Source: Nitrospiraceae bacterium (GTDB lineage Bacteria; Nitrospirota; Nitrospiria; Nitrospirales; Nitrospiraceae). Taken from it: 64,000 bases of DNA. Numbering within the stretch: position 1 is the stretch's first letter; each line of letters begins with the position of its first letter. The notes under the pieces were generated by a model that was given only the letters and a program-made list of their open reading frames with translations, had not been told where the DNA came from and searched no databases. Shown piece by piece: positions 27,436 through 36,114 of the stretch. The stretch is taken from contig CAKKRK010000020.1 in NCBI GenBank assembly GCA_919902665.1, positions 167,201-231,200 on the forward strand, read 5' to 3'. A program made the translations under genes and the position numbers.

Positions 27436-28569
27436 ATGCCCCATGATTTCATGCCAGGCCTGGCTGGTGTTCCTGCGGCGACCTCATCCATCAGCGATGT
27501 CGATGGTCAACGCGGCATACTGGAATACCGCGGCATCCGAGTTGAGACCCTGTGCGCAGAGTCATCGTACCTGGAAACCGCCTATCTCCTGCTGTTCGGA
27601 CATCTTCCGTCAGCGGTTGAATTCCAACAATGGACCACGGACGTGACCCGTCATCGGCGCATCAAGTTCCGTATCATTGATTTGCTGAAGTGCCTTCCCG
27701 AACAGGGCCATCCCATGGATGCGCTCCAGGCGGCGGTGGCGGCACTCGGCATGTTTTATCCAGGCCGTCAGGTCAAGGACGTCGAGAATAACTATTGGAG
27801 CGCGGTGCGATTGGTCGCCAAGCTGCCGACGATCGTCGCGGCCTGGGCAAGACTGCGCCACGGCGATGATCCGATCCCGCCGCGGGATGATCTCGGATTC
27901 AGCGAGAATTTCTTATACATGCTCACTGAGTCAGTCGCTCCATCGGTATGGGCGAAAATCTTCGATGACTGTCTGATCCTTCATGCCGAACACACCATGA
28001 ACGCATCCACGTTTACGGGACTGGTCACGGCTTCGACGCTGGCTGATCCCTATACAGTTGTGGCTTCGTCGATCGGCGCGCTGAAAGGCCCCCTGCACGG
28101 AGGCGCAAACGAAGAAGTGGTGGTGATGCTCCGAGAGATCGGTACGGCGGCGAAGGCGAAAGCCTATGTCGAGAACGCGTTGCAGAACAAGAAAAAACTG
28201 ATGGGATTCGGCCATCGTGTCTACACGGTCAAGGACCCTCGGGCCATGGTTCTACAGGAACTTTGTCGGCGCTTATTCAAAGAGTGCGGAAGTTCACCGC
28301 TCTATGAAATTGCCCTGGAAGTGGAGACGGCGGCTGGAACCATGCTGAACAGCAAGGGCATTTACCCGAACGTCGATTTCTACTCCGGCATCATCTACGA
28401 CAAGATGGGAATCGATGTTGATCTTTTTACTCCACTGTTTGCCATATCACGGGTGTCGGGTTGGTTGGCCCATTGGCTGGAGCAGTTGCGTGAAAACAAG
28501 CTGTTTCGGCCCGATCAAATCTATGCCGGCGAGCATGACCGTCCCTACGTGCCTATTGATCAGCGATAA
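27436..28569 (+). CDS. gltA: Citrate synthase
   Basis: 377 residues, the compact type II form. Catalytic residues His221 (PLHGGANE), His260 (GFGHRVY) and Asp314 (NVDFYSG) are all present, along with the HTMNASTF substrate loop. It condenses oxaloacetate and acetyl-CoA to citrate, the entry of the oxidative TCA route. In autotrophic Nitrospira it coexists with reverse-TCA genes. GAGGA precedes the ATG. The NADH-binding N-terminal extension of the E. coli enzyme is absent. Confidence 0.92.
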   Translation: MPHDFMPGLAGVPAATSSISDVDGQRGILEYRGIRVETLCAESSYLETAYLLLFGHLPSAVEFQQWTTDVTRHRRIKFRIIDLLKCLPEQGHPMDALQAAVAALGMFYPGRQVKDVENNYWSAVRLVAKLPTIVAAWARLRHGDDPIPPRDDLGFSENFLYMLTESVAPSVWAKIFDDCLILHAEHTMNASTFTGLVTASTLADPYTVVASSIGALKGPLHGGANEEVVVMLREIGTAAKAKAYVENALQNKKKLMGFGHRVYTVKDPRAMVLQELCRRLFKECGSSPLYEIALEVETAAGTMLNSKGIYPNVDFYSGIIYDKMGIDVDLFTPLFAISRVSGWLAHWLEQLRENKLFRPDQIYAGEHDRPYVPIDQR

Positions 28570-28598
28570 CCCACGTATTTAGATGGCTGTGTAGCCCC

Positions 28599-28626
28599 TT
28601 GACTTATCTGCCCGCCGCTTTATCTA
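28599..28626 (+). promoter_or_regulatory. Candidate sigma-70-type promoter for hsp20
   Basis: TTGACT and TATCTA stand 16 bases apart, 79 bases before the Hsp20 start codon, in the only sizeable gap before that gene. No CIRCE element or clear heat-shock sigma consensus was found. It was assigned by eye. Confidence 0.4.
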
Positions 28627-28704
28627 TCAAATAGGCAGTTGAATCGGCGCGGCGCCAGCGACGATAACCTGACAACCATATGGAAGGCCAAGGAGGAGGT
28701 TGCT

Positions 28705-29154
28705 ATGGCACTCGTACGATGGGATCCGTTTCGGGAGCTGGAAGAAGTCTCAGATCAGTTGAATCGCATGTTCGCACGCCCGGCTGTGTCGCGAACCAAT
28801 GGGAAAGAAACGATGATCGTGGCGGATTGGACGCCCTCAGTCGACATCAGCGAGACGGAAGGGGAGTATCAGATTAAAGCGGAAATTCCCGATGTGAAGA
28901 AGGAAGACGTCAAGGTGACGGTGGAAGACGGTGTGCTCACGATCCAGGGGGAACGGAAGCATGAGAAGGAAGAGAAAGGAAAGAAGTACCATCGGATCGA
29001 GCGGTCCTATGGCAGCTTCGTCCGGACCTTCTCGTTGCCTGATGTGATCGAAGAGGAGAAAGTGAAAGCCGAGTTCAAGGATGGGGTGCTCAACCTCCAT
29101 CTGCCGAAGTCGGAGAAAGCGAAGCCAAAGGCGATCGAGGTGAAGGTGGCGTAA
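28705..29154 (+). CDS. Small heat-shock protein Hsp20
   Basis: 149 residues from the ATG at 28705, with AAGGAGG before it; the longer frame lacks a site. It starts with the usual MALVRWDPFRELEE, and residues about 42-140 form the alpha-crystallin domain with KAEIPDVKKEDVKVTVEDGVLTI and the GVLNLHLPK signature. It holds unfolded proteins in a refoldable state. A strong terminator follows and a promoter-like element precedes it, so it is probably a single-gene unit. Confidence 0.93.
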   Translation: MALVRWDPFRELEEVSDQLNRMFARPAVSRTNGKETMIVADWTPSVDISETEGEYQIKAEIPDVKKEDVKVTVEDGVLTIQGERKHEKEEKGKKYHRIERSYGSFVRTFSLPDVIEEEKVKAEFKDGVLNLHLPKSEKAKPKAIEVKVA

Positions 29155-29183
29155 GCTGCTTTGAAAGGTTCCTGAGAACAACG

Positions 29184-29214
29184 GCCCGCCTTCCCAGGCG
29201 GGCCATTTTCTTTG
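29184..29214 (+). terminator. Rho-independent terminator after hsp20
   Basis: An 8-bp GC-rich perfect stem (GGCCCGCC at 29184-29191, GGCGGGCC at 29198-29205) with a 6-nt loop is followed by ATTTTCTTT. It lies 29 bases after the hsp20 stop. Confidence 0.85.
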
Positions 29215-29630
29215 AATCCATCCCACCCGCATAGGGCCTTCTGTGATCGCTCATCAGGTCATTCAGTGCATCGCAGGCTAAGGCTGTATCAGGTCTACTC
29301 CTAGGGTCATCTTTGCGTATTGCGTATTTGATGAAATCGAGTAGAGTGCGCCGCACTATCCTCAGTGTCATTGGCATGCGCAAGGGCTGACGCTTATGGT
29401 AATGCCAGCCGCTTCACACAGATCCAATCAGTCAGGCAGATCGTCGCCATGATCTCTCATGATACGAGACAGGAGGCGAGCGTCATCGCGATTTTAATGG
29501 TAATCAGGCCGGAAATGGATAAATTATGGGGGAGGTCGTGATCGGTATTCTGCACAGATAAAAAGGCGTGTCGGCCGTTCGCTCAGCTGTCGACCCTATT
29601 CAAACACCTGACCTGTTTGAGGAGGCAAAG
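29215..29630. other. Intergenic region without a supported gene
   Basis: This is about 415 bases between the hsp20 terminator and the small membrane protein gene. A minus-strand frame here (to 29383) overlaps the terminator and shows no ribosome site or domain, so it was not called. An A/T-rich stretch near 29490-29530 could hold the promoter of the next gene, but no clear -35/-10 pair was seen. Confidence 0.5.
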
Positions 29631-29894
29631 ATGAAAACTCTCAGCTATTCGCTGGTGACAGTCGGAATGGTGCTGGCACTCGGCGGTGTGGTGGCCGTCT
29701 TCAACTTCGACCAGCCTTCGGATGTGTTTTCGTTAGCCTGGTGGATGATTGTCGGTGGATGGTGCCTGGCATTCATAGGGATGGGGATAGATATCGTGCA
29801 TGTATTCAGGATCACTAAACGGGAACCAGCGTACGTGTTTCAGCCGAAGACGAATACAGCTGAAGGAGTCGAGGGAGAAATCGCTCGTATGTGA
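29631..29894 (+). CDS. Small membrane protein with two helices
   Basis: 87 residues from the ATG at 29631, which has GAGGAGG seven bases upstream. Two hydrophobic helices (about 5-25 and 35-58) are followed by a polar tail (FRITKREPAYVFQPK). There is no recognised family. A rho-independent terminator follows, so it is its own transcription unit. Function is unknown. Confidence 0.7.
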   Translation: MKTLSYSLVTVGMVLALGGVVAVFNFDQPSDVFSLAWWMIVGGWCLAFIGMGIDIVHVFRITKREPAYVFQPKTNTAEGVEGEIARM

Positions 29895-29977
29895 TGATCT
29901 GATAGGAGCCCATCCGCTGGGCCTCTTGCCTTGGATGACCGATCGGCAGGGAGTCGGTGGATTCACTGGTTGTCGCA

Positions 29978-30010
29978 AAGGCCCGTCTGGAAAGGCGGGC
30001 CTTCTTGTTT
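29978..30010 (+). terminator. Rho-independent terminator
   Basis: A 10-bp stem (AAGGCCCGTC at 29978-29987, GGCGGGCCTT at 29994-30003, one G-T wobble) with a 6-nt loop is followed by CTTGTTT. It lies 83 bases after the small membrane protein. The remaining 240 bases to fumC hold no gene that I can support. Confidence 0.8.
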
Positions 30011-30250
30011 GTCGGTATGCCCCTCCTAGCTCACTAATTCAAAACCGTTTCATCGGGTGACACCTCAAGACATACTGCCTGCCATTGTTGGCGTGGGTTT
30101 GAAAAGGCCTGTCGATCTCCTTGTACCGACGGTCGAGAATTTCTGGCCCTGTCAAGGGGAGTCATGTTGTCTGCTCTTGTGAAAGTGAGCGGGCTGAGTT
30201 TATCATGACGCCCGCAAGGAGTTGGAACCTCTTACCATGGAGCACTGTGC

Positions 30251-31687
30251 ATGAAACAGGATCAGAACAAGCCGTCAGCCTCGACTCGAATTGAACGAGA
30301 CACCATGGGGGAACTGGCTGTTCCCGTTGAGGCCTATTACGGAGTGCAGACCGCGCGTGCGATCGAGAACTTTCCGATCAGTTCGCTGCGCATGCCACGG
30401 GCAGTTATTCGAGCCATGGGAATGATCAAGCGGGCTGCCGCGACGGTGAATCACTCCCTTGGGTTATTGGATAAAAAACCGGCTGAGGCGATCAACCTGG
30501 CGGCGACTGAAGTGGTCGATGGCAAGCTGGATGCCGAGTTCCCGGTCGACATTTTTCAGACTGGGTCCGGTACGTCTACCAATATGAACACGAACGAGGT
30601 GATCTCGAACCGCGCAACGGAGCTGCTCGGTGGTGTGCGAGGCAGCAAGTTGGTGCATCCGAACGACCATGTGAATTTAGGGCAATCGAGCAACGATGTG
30701 ATTCCAACCGCTATTCACATTGCTGCGTCGGAAATGATGCAGCAGCAGTTGCTGCCGGCGCTGACTCGATTGCATAAGGCGTTGAAGCGTAAGGCGAAGG
30801 AGTTTGATCAGATTGTAAAGATTGGGCGTACGCACCTACAAGATGCCACGCCGGTTCGCCTTGGGCAGGAATTCGGTGGCTATGCTCGCCAGATCGAGCT
30901 TGGTATTCAGCGAGTCAAACAAGCTCAGGCCGCCTTGAGCGAGGTGGCATTGGGGGGAACCGCGGTCGGCACGGGGCTGAACTGTCATCCGCAATTTTCA
31001 AAGAAAGTCATGGCCGTCATTTCCAAAGAAACCGGCTGTTCGTTTAAGGAAGCCAAGAATCATTTCGAGGCTCAATCGGCACAGGACTCCCTTGTGGAGG
31101 CGAGCGGGTGTCTGCGTACACTAGCCGTGAGTCTTATGAAGATCGCTAATGATATTCGCTGGCTCGGCTCCGGGCCGCGGTGCGGACTTGGCGAAATCAA
31201 TCTGCCAGAGACGCAGCCTGGTTCATCGATCATGCCGGGGAAGGTCAATCCGGTGATTGCCGAATCCGTCACGATGGTCTGTGCGCAAGTGATCGGGAAT
31301 GATGTGACGGTGACGGTCGGTGGGCAGGCGGCGAATTTTGAGCTGATCGTCATGATGCCGGTCATGGCCTACAATCTTCTTCAGTCCATTGAGCTGTTAG
31401 CCACAGCCTCCAACAATTTCTCGGTCAAGTGTATTGAAGGGATCAAGGCGAACGAAGAGCGATGCAAGAGTCTCATCGAGGAAAGCTTGGCGATGTGTAC
31501 CGCCTTGGCACCGGAGATCGGTTACGAAGCTGCGGCTAAACTGGCGAAGGATGCCTACAAGTCCGGTAAGACCGTCAGGCAGATGGCAAAAGACCAAAAG
31601 GTCTTGCCGGATAAACGCCTCGCGCAACTCCTCGATCCTTGGCGTATGACCGAACCGGGTGGACCGGTGGGGAGCGCGGGAGGGTAG
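30251..31687 (+). CDS. fumC: Class II fumarate hydratase
   Basis: 478 residues. It has the fumarase/aspartase superfamily motifs: QTGSGTSTNMN, HPNDHVNLGQSSND, GRTHLQDATPVRLGQE, and the signature loop GSSIMPGKVNP with its catalytic Ser. It hydrates fumarate to malate in the TCA and reverse TCA cycles. Aspartate ammonia-lyase shares the fold. The HPNDHVN and QSSNDV wording and the neighbouring citrate synthase favour fumarase, though a few positions (GVQTARAIENFPIS, STNMNTNEVI) recall aspartase. Confidence 0.83.
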   Translation: MKQDQNKPSASTRIERDTMGELAVPVEAYYGVQTARAIENFPISSLRMPRAVIRAMGMIKRAAATVNHSLGLLDKKPAEAINLAATEVVDGKLDAEFPVDIFQTGSGTSTNMNTNEVISNRATELLGGVRGSKLVHPNDHVNLGQSSNDVIPTAIHIAASEMMQQQLLPALTRLHKALKRKAKEFDQIVKIGRTHLQDATPVRLGQEFGGYARQIELGIQRVKQAQAALSEVALGGTAVGTGLNCHPQFSKKVMAVISKETGCSFKEAKNHFEAQSAQDSLVEASGCLRTLAVSLMKIANDIRWLGSGPRCGLGEINLPETQPGSSIMPGKVNPVIAESVTMVCAQVIGNDVTVTVGGQAANFELIVMMPVMAYNLLQSIELLATASNNFSVKCIEGIKANEERCKSLIEESLAMCTALAPEIGYEAAAKLAKDAYKSGKTVRQMAKDQKVLPDKRLAQLLDPWRMTEPGGPVGSAGG

Positions 31688-31741
31688 CTGAACCGCACGC
31701 AGGTATTGTCTTACAGCCGCTGGTCGGTATACTGAAGCATT

Positions 31742-32452
31742 ATGAGGTCAGTTGGCGACAGGCATTCCTTCAGGATCGGTCTCGTGGTTGTGCTCGTTGT
31801 CGGCACGCTCGGCGGGTGTGCCGAGACCGGGCGTCAGACGCGACAGGATGAGAGGAGTGTGATTCCTACGATGGGCACACGTGGAGCCCATTGCTGTGAC
31901 ATGGAAAAGGGTGTTCCACGGCAGATGGCGCTGGCGAAGACAGCAGTGAGATTTGTCGGACAGTCCCGTATTCAGGTGGATGGACGGAACTATACTCCAG
32001 ATTGCTCAGGTTTTGTTCGAGGCGTCTACGCCTCGCAGCGTGTGGACTTGTACGGTGGGCTCGGCGAGCTTGATGGTGGCAACGGCGTCGGGCGCATCTT
32101 TACCCATGTGGTAGAACATGGGCGGATTCACTATGGACCCACCGTCCATCCTGGAGATCTGGTCTTTTTCCATAACACCTGGGATTTCAACCGAGATGGA
32201 TTGCCGAACGACCCGCTCACCCATGTCGGTGTCGTCGAGAAGGTGGACCTTGATGGGACCGTGGTGTTCGTCAGTTCGGTTTCAGCAGGGATTGAACGGT
32301 ATCGCATGAATCTCAAGCATCCGGACACACACAAAGCCCTGGATGGGCGAGTGCTGAACGATTTCCTCCGACGCAAGCACATGGGCGACGCCCGTGGGAC
32401 CTATTACCTTGCGGGGCGACTATTTGCCGCGTTTGGAACCCTTGCTCATTAA
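31742..32452 (+). CDS. NlpC/P60-type lipoprotein, probable cell-wall amidase
   Basis: 236 residues. A lipoprotein signal ends in GTLGGC (Cys26). The mature domain has the papain-like pattern of NlpC/P60 or CHAP hydrolases: Cys88 (YTPDCSGFVRGVY), His161 (DPLTHVGVVE), and HPGDLVFF just before the His. These enzymes cut peptide links in peptidoglycan. The sequence is more divergent than typical NlpC, so substrate specificity is open. It lies 54 bases after fumC and no strong ribosome site was seen, so the start is approximate. Confidence 0.75.
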   Translation: MRSVGDRHSFRIGLVVVLVVGTLGGCAETGRQTRQDERSVIPTMGTRGAHCCDMEKGVPRQMALAKTAVRFVGQSRIQVDGRNYTPDCSGFVRGVYASQRVDLYGGLGELDGGNGVGRIFTHVVEHGRIHYGPTVHPGDLVFFHNTWDFNRDGLPNDPLTHVGVVEKVDLDGTVVFVSSVSAGIERYRMNLKHPDTHKALDGRVLNDFLRRKHMGDARGTYYLAGRLFAAFGTLAH

Positions 32453-32566
32453 CTCGTGTGCCGAAATCCTGTCATGTCTTCCTGAATTCGACGTATCACT
32501 TTGATAACCATGTCTCTTCTTCTACCGGGCTACGGGAAAACTTGGTTGCCGCCAACGATATGGCTG

Positions 32567-32592
32567 GAATGTTCCGTACGGTACGAACATTC
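32567..32592. repeat. Inverted repeat upstream of tex
   Basis: GAATGTTC and GAACATTC are perfect 8-bp arms around a 10-base centre that contains GTAC twice. The element lies 75 bases before the Tex start codon in an otherwise gene-free 215-base gap. It could be an operator or a hairpin; there is no T-run, so a terminator is less likely. Confidence 0.45.
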
Positions 32593-32667
32593 AGAACAAC
32601 CTCAGGATGCTCACTCTTAGAGAGCGCGGACCGCTGACGCGTTCGGAAACATAGGTACGTGAGACCG

Positions 32668-35067
32668 ATGACAACTGAAACGACTCAGATTTCTCCGGAT
32701 GCGGTGCAAGTCAAGATTGTTCCGATCATCGCCAAGGAGCTCGGTGTCGGAGCTTCTCAGGTTGCTGCAGCCGTGGCGCTGCTCGATGGCGGGGCGACAG
32801 TGCCCTTCATCGCACGTTATCGGAAAGAGGCGACCGGTAACCTGGACGATACACACCTGCGCACGCTGGAGGAACGATTGCTCTATCTGCGCGAATTGGA
32901 AGAGCGCCGCACTGCTGTCTTGAGTTCGATTGAAGAACAGGGGAAGCTTACGGATGCATTGCGTGCGAGCATTGAGGCCGCGGCCACCAAGCAGGTTGTC
33001 GAAGATCTGTACCTCCCCTTCAAACCGAAACGACGCACACGCGCGCAGATCGCCCGCGAAGCGGGGTTGGAACCGTTGGCCGATAGTCTCTTGGCTGATC
33101 CGAGGTTGGATCCCGAGCAAGAAGCATTCAAGTACATTCGCGTTGTGCCGGCTGCCGAAGGGGTGGAGGCGATCAATGTGCCTGATACCAAGACTGCGCT
33201 GGAAGGGGCACGGGACATTCTGATGGAGCGGTTTGCGGAAACGGCCGATCTCTTAGCCGTGTTGCGGACTCGGCTGTGGGATCAGGGTGTCCTCACGTCG
33301 GCGGTGATGAAAGACAAGGAAACGGCGGAAGAGGAGAAGTTTCGTGACTACTATGCGTATGCGGAGTCGATCAAGACCATTCCGTCGCATCGGGCCCTTG
33401 CACTATTCCGAGGTCGTACGCTGGGAGTCTTGAAACTCGAATTGGGTTTAGGTGAGGCCCTGGACAAGGTCGTTCCCCACCCCTGCGTATCAACGATTGC
33501 GGCTCACGCGGGCATCGAAGATCGAGGGCGATCTGCGGACAAATGGCTAGCCGGTGTGTGCGAATGGACGTGGCGTGTCAAGATGCATCTCCAGATCAGC
33601 ACCGAACTCTTGGTGCAATTGCGCGAAGCCGCCGAGGCCGAGGCAATCAAGATTTTTGCCAGGAACCTACATGAGTTGTTATTGGCGTCACCGGCCGGGC
33701 CAAAAGTTATCCTCGGTTTGGATCCTGGTATTCGCACCGGGTGCAAAGTGGCGGTGGTCGATGCAACGGGGAAATTATTGGCGACGGAAACCATCTATCC
33801 GCATCAGCCTCGCAATGATTGGCAGGGGGCGTTGCAGGCACTCGTTCGTCTCGTCGTTCAACATGGCGTGGAATTGCTGTCCATTGGGAATGGGACGGCT
33901 AGTCGGGAGACGGATAAGTTGGCCGGCGAGGTGATCAAGCTGGTCGCCGCGCAACGACCAGAACAAAATGTTATGAAACTCGTGGTGAGTGAGGCAGGGG
34001 CGTCGGTCTATTCGGCATCGGCCTTTGCCGCGGCTGAGTTCCCCGAGTTGGATGTCAGTTTACGAGGCGCGGTGTCGATTGCTCGGCGCGTACAGGATCC
34101 GCTGGCTGAGCTGGTGAAGATCGAGCCGAAGGCGATTGGAGTAGGCCAATATCAGCATGACGTTGATCAACGGGCCTTGGCGCGGTCGCTTGATGCCACG
34201 GTTGAAGATTGCGTCAACGCGGTGGGTGTGAATGTCAACACGGCTTCGGTGCCTTTGTTGGAACGGGTCTCAGGCCTCAATAAGGCATTGGCCAGGAATA
34301 TTGTGGACTATCGCAATGCGAACGGGCCGTTCCCAAACCGGACGGCGATTCGCAAGGTTCCGCGCCTTGGTGAAAAAACTTTCGAACAGGCGGCGGGCTT
34401 CCTACGCATTCCCGATGGCGATAATCCCTTAGATCGGTCCGCTGTTCACCCAGAGGCCTACCCGGTGGTTGAACGCATTCTGACGCGACTGGGAGCCGGG
34501 ATTACCGACGTGATGCGTCAGCCGGCGGTCTTGAAGGGATTGCTACCGACTGATTTTACCGATGAACAATTCGGGGTGCCGACGGTACGGGACATTTTTG
34601 TCGAGCTGGAAAAGCCAGGCCGAGACCCTCGTCCAGAATTCAAGACGGCAAGTTTCCGGGAAGGGGTGGAATCGCTGACTGATCTGCAGGCCGGTATGGT
34701 ATTGGAAGGCGTGGTGACAAATGTCGCGGCATTCGGGGCGTTCGTGGATATCGGCGTCCATCAGGATGGGCTCGTGCATGTGTCGGCGCTGGCCAATAAA
34801 TTCATCAAAGATCCACACAAGGTGGTCAAGCCGGGTCAGATCGTGAAGGTGAAGGTCATCGACGTTGATCTGAAGCGTCAGCGGATTGCACTGACGATGC
34901 GTCTGGAGGATGCAGCTAGCCGTCCATCTGGTCAGGCACAGCCTGGGAGCCAGGCAACACGTGACTCGCGTGGGCGTAGATCATCAGTGTCGAGCCAGGC
35001 GGCGCGAGCGCCTCAGCCGATCAGCGCGATGGCGTTGGCATTGGCAAAGGCGAGACAGAAGGCATAG
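32668..35067 (+). CDS. tex: Tex family RNA-binding transcription accessory protein
   Basis: 799 residues from the ATG at 32668. It has the usual Tex order: an N-terminal helical domain ([17 protein letters not shown]), a YqgF/RNase-H-like domain ([17 protein letters not shown]), helix-hairpin-helix units ([16 protein letters not shown], then [24 protein letters not shown]) and a C-terminal S1 RNA-binding domain ([29 protein letters not shown]). Tex binds nucleic acid and affects transcription and stress tolerance. The length matches the family (about 780). The last 60 residues are a basic, Ser/Gln-rich tail. Confidence 0.93.
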   Translation: MTTETTQISPDAVQVKIVPIIAKELGVGASQVAAAVALLDGGATVPFIARYRKEATGNLDDTHLRTLEERLLYLRELEERRTAVLSSIEEQGKLTDALRASIEAAATKQVVEDLYLPFKPKRRTRAQIAREAGLEPLADSLLADPRLDPEQEAFKYIRVVPAAEGVEAINVPDTKTALEGARDILMERFAETADLLAVLRTRLWDQGVLTSAVMKDKETAEEEKFRDYYAYAESIKTIPSHRALALFRGRTLGVLKLELGLGEALDKVVPHPCVSTIAAHAGIEDRGRSADKWLAGVCEWTWRVKMHLQISTELLVQLREAAEAEAIKIFARNLHELLLASPAGPKVILGLDPGIRTGCKVAVVDATGKLLATETIYPHQPRNDWQGALQALVRLVVQHGVELLSIGNGTASRETDKLAGEVIKLVAAQRPEQNVMKLVVSEAGASVYSASAFAAAEFPELDVSLRGAVSIARRVQDPLAELVKIEPKAIGVGQYQHDVDQRALARSLDATVEDCVNAVGVNVNTASVPLLERVSGLNKALARNIVDYRNANGPFPNRTAIRKVPRLGEKTFEQAAGFLRIPDGDNPLDRSAVHPEAYPVVERILTRLGAGITDVMRQPAVLKGLLPTDFTDEQFGVPTVRDIFVELEKPGRDPRPEFKTASFREGVESLTDLQAGMVLEGVVTNVAAFGAFVDIGVHQDGLVHVSALANKFIKDPHKVVKPGQIVKVKVIDVDLKRQRIALTMRLEDAASRPSGQAQPGSQATRDSRGRRSSVSSQAARAPQPISAMALALAKARQKA

Positions 35068-35118
35068 CGAACAGTATCGTGCAAGACGATGGGGTGTTGT
35101 CTTGAGACCACTATGACG

Positions 35119-35373
35119 CTACCCGTATTTGATTTTGAGTGAGACGATGCCAAGCTGGAGAAGAAGGGTCACTGCATTGGCCAGAATCACAGGCAGCGAA
35201 TCGATCCAGATTCCGTAGATCAGCCATAGCAGCACGCCGATCGTGAACATCAGCACCATTCCCCAGGATAGATCGCCGGTTGACTTTGATTTTAGGGCTT
35301 TCGCGAGTTGAGGAATGAAGGCAACCGTGGTCAAGGTTCCGGCCGTTATCCCCAGGATCATGGCTCCGTCCAT
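35119..35373 (-). CDS. SemiSWEET-family sugar transporter
   Basis: 84 residues with three membrane helices, as expected for SemiSWEET, which works as a dimer. The PQ-loop motif (VAFIPQLAKALKSKSTGDLS) is in helix 1 and its following loop. Family members move sugars such as sucrose or glucose across the inner membrane. It starts three bases after the stop of the TenA gene, so the two are co-transcribed, though a substrate link is not obvious. Confidence 0.88.
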   Translation of the reverse strand: MDGAMILGITAGTLTTVAFIPQLAKALKSKSTGDLSWGMVLMFTIGVLLWLIYGIWIDSLPVILANAVTLLLQLGIVSLKIKYG

Positions 35374-35376
35374 TGC

Positions 35377-36045
35377 CTATACCGGCCACTTCTCTTCGTT
35401 CCACGCCATGTCCCAGAACATCCACTCATAGCGTGAACTGATGATGAAGGAGTCTTCCATGCGCCGCAGTGCTTCCTTGCCGGCGGTCTTGGCCCACTGA
35501 TCAACTTTTTTTCGCAGCCACAGCTGGACTTGGGCAAACTCCGGCGATGCATACAGCATGAGCCAATCTCGGTAGGGATGATTCTTGGCCGGTGGACCTT
35601 TCCGCAACAAGTGTTGTCCAACGACGCAGTAGACCCAGGCGCAGGGGAGCGCGACGACGGTGATCTCTGCCGCGGTGCCTGAGGCGGCGACGGCCAGCAT
35701 GTGTCTGGTGTAGGCATAGTTTGTTGGCGCCATGGGCACAGAGGTCATCTGTTTCGCCGTCAGTGCCCATTTCTTTCCGTAGCTTTCGTGTAGGCTCCGC
35801 TCGACGATGATAGTCTCTTCTGCCAGCTTATTGAACCGCAAGGCCGATTCCGAATCAGGTGCCTTCAGGGCGGCGGCAGAAAACACACGTGCCAGATCGC
35901 CGAGAAATCTGGCATCTTGTAGTATGTAATATCTAAATTTCTGTTCAGGCAATGTGCCGTTGCCGAGGGCCACGACGAATGGATGGCTTAGCTGGGCATC
36001 CCAGATGGATGTGGCGAGCTTGCGCAGGTGGTTTGAAAATGACAT
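35377..36045 (-). CDS. tenA: TenA-family aminopyrimidine aminohydrolase / thiaminase II
   Basis: 222 residues with AAAGGAG before the ATG. The key residues of the B. subtilis enzyme are found at matching positions: Asp44 (LQDARF), Cys135 (ALPCAWVY) and Glu207 (SSRYEWMFWDMAW). TenA salvages the pyrimidine part of damaged thiamine. No TPP riboswitch was seen in the 69-base gap upstream. It forms a two-gene unit with the SemiSWEET transporter. Confidence 0.87.
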   Translation of the reverse strand: MSFSNHLRKLATSIWDAQLSHPFVVALGNGTLPEQKFRYYILQDARFLGDLARVFSAAALKAPDSESALRFNKLAEETIIVERSLHESYGKKWALTAKQMTSVPMAPTNYAYTRHMLAVAASGTAAEITVVALPCAWVYCVVGQHLLRKGPPAKNHPYRDWLMLYASPEFAQVQLWLRKKVDQWAKTAGKEALRRMEDSFIISSRYEWMFWDMAWNEEKWPV

Positions 36046-36114
36046 AAGCTACTCCTTTCGGTATGTGTTGTGGCTCTCACGCACGAGAGGCGTCTCACAC
36101 CACGCACTGTACTG

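Noticed and set aside
29090..29383. Minus-strand frame of 97 codons after hsp20
   Set aside because: It runs through the hsp20 terminator, has no ribosome site and no domain; it looks like chance.
36046..36114. TPP riboswitch upstream of tenA
   Set aside because: The gap is only 69 bases and lacks the conserved CUGAGA-type elements.
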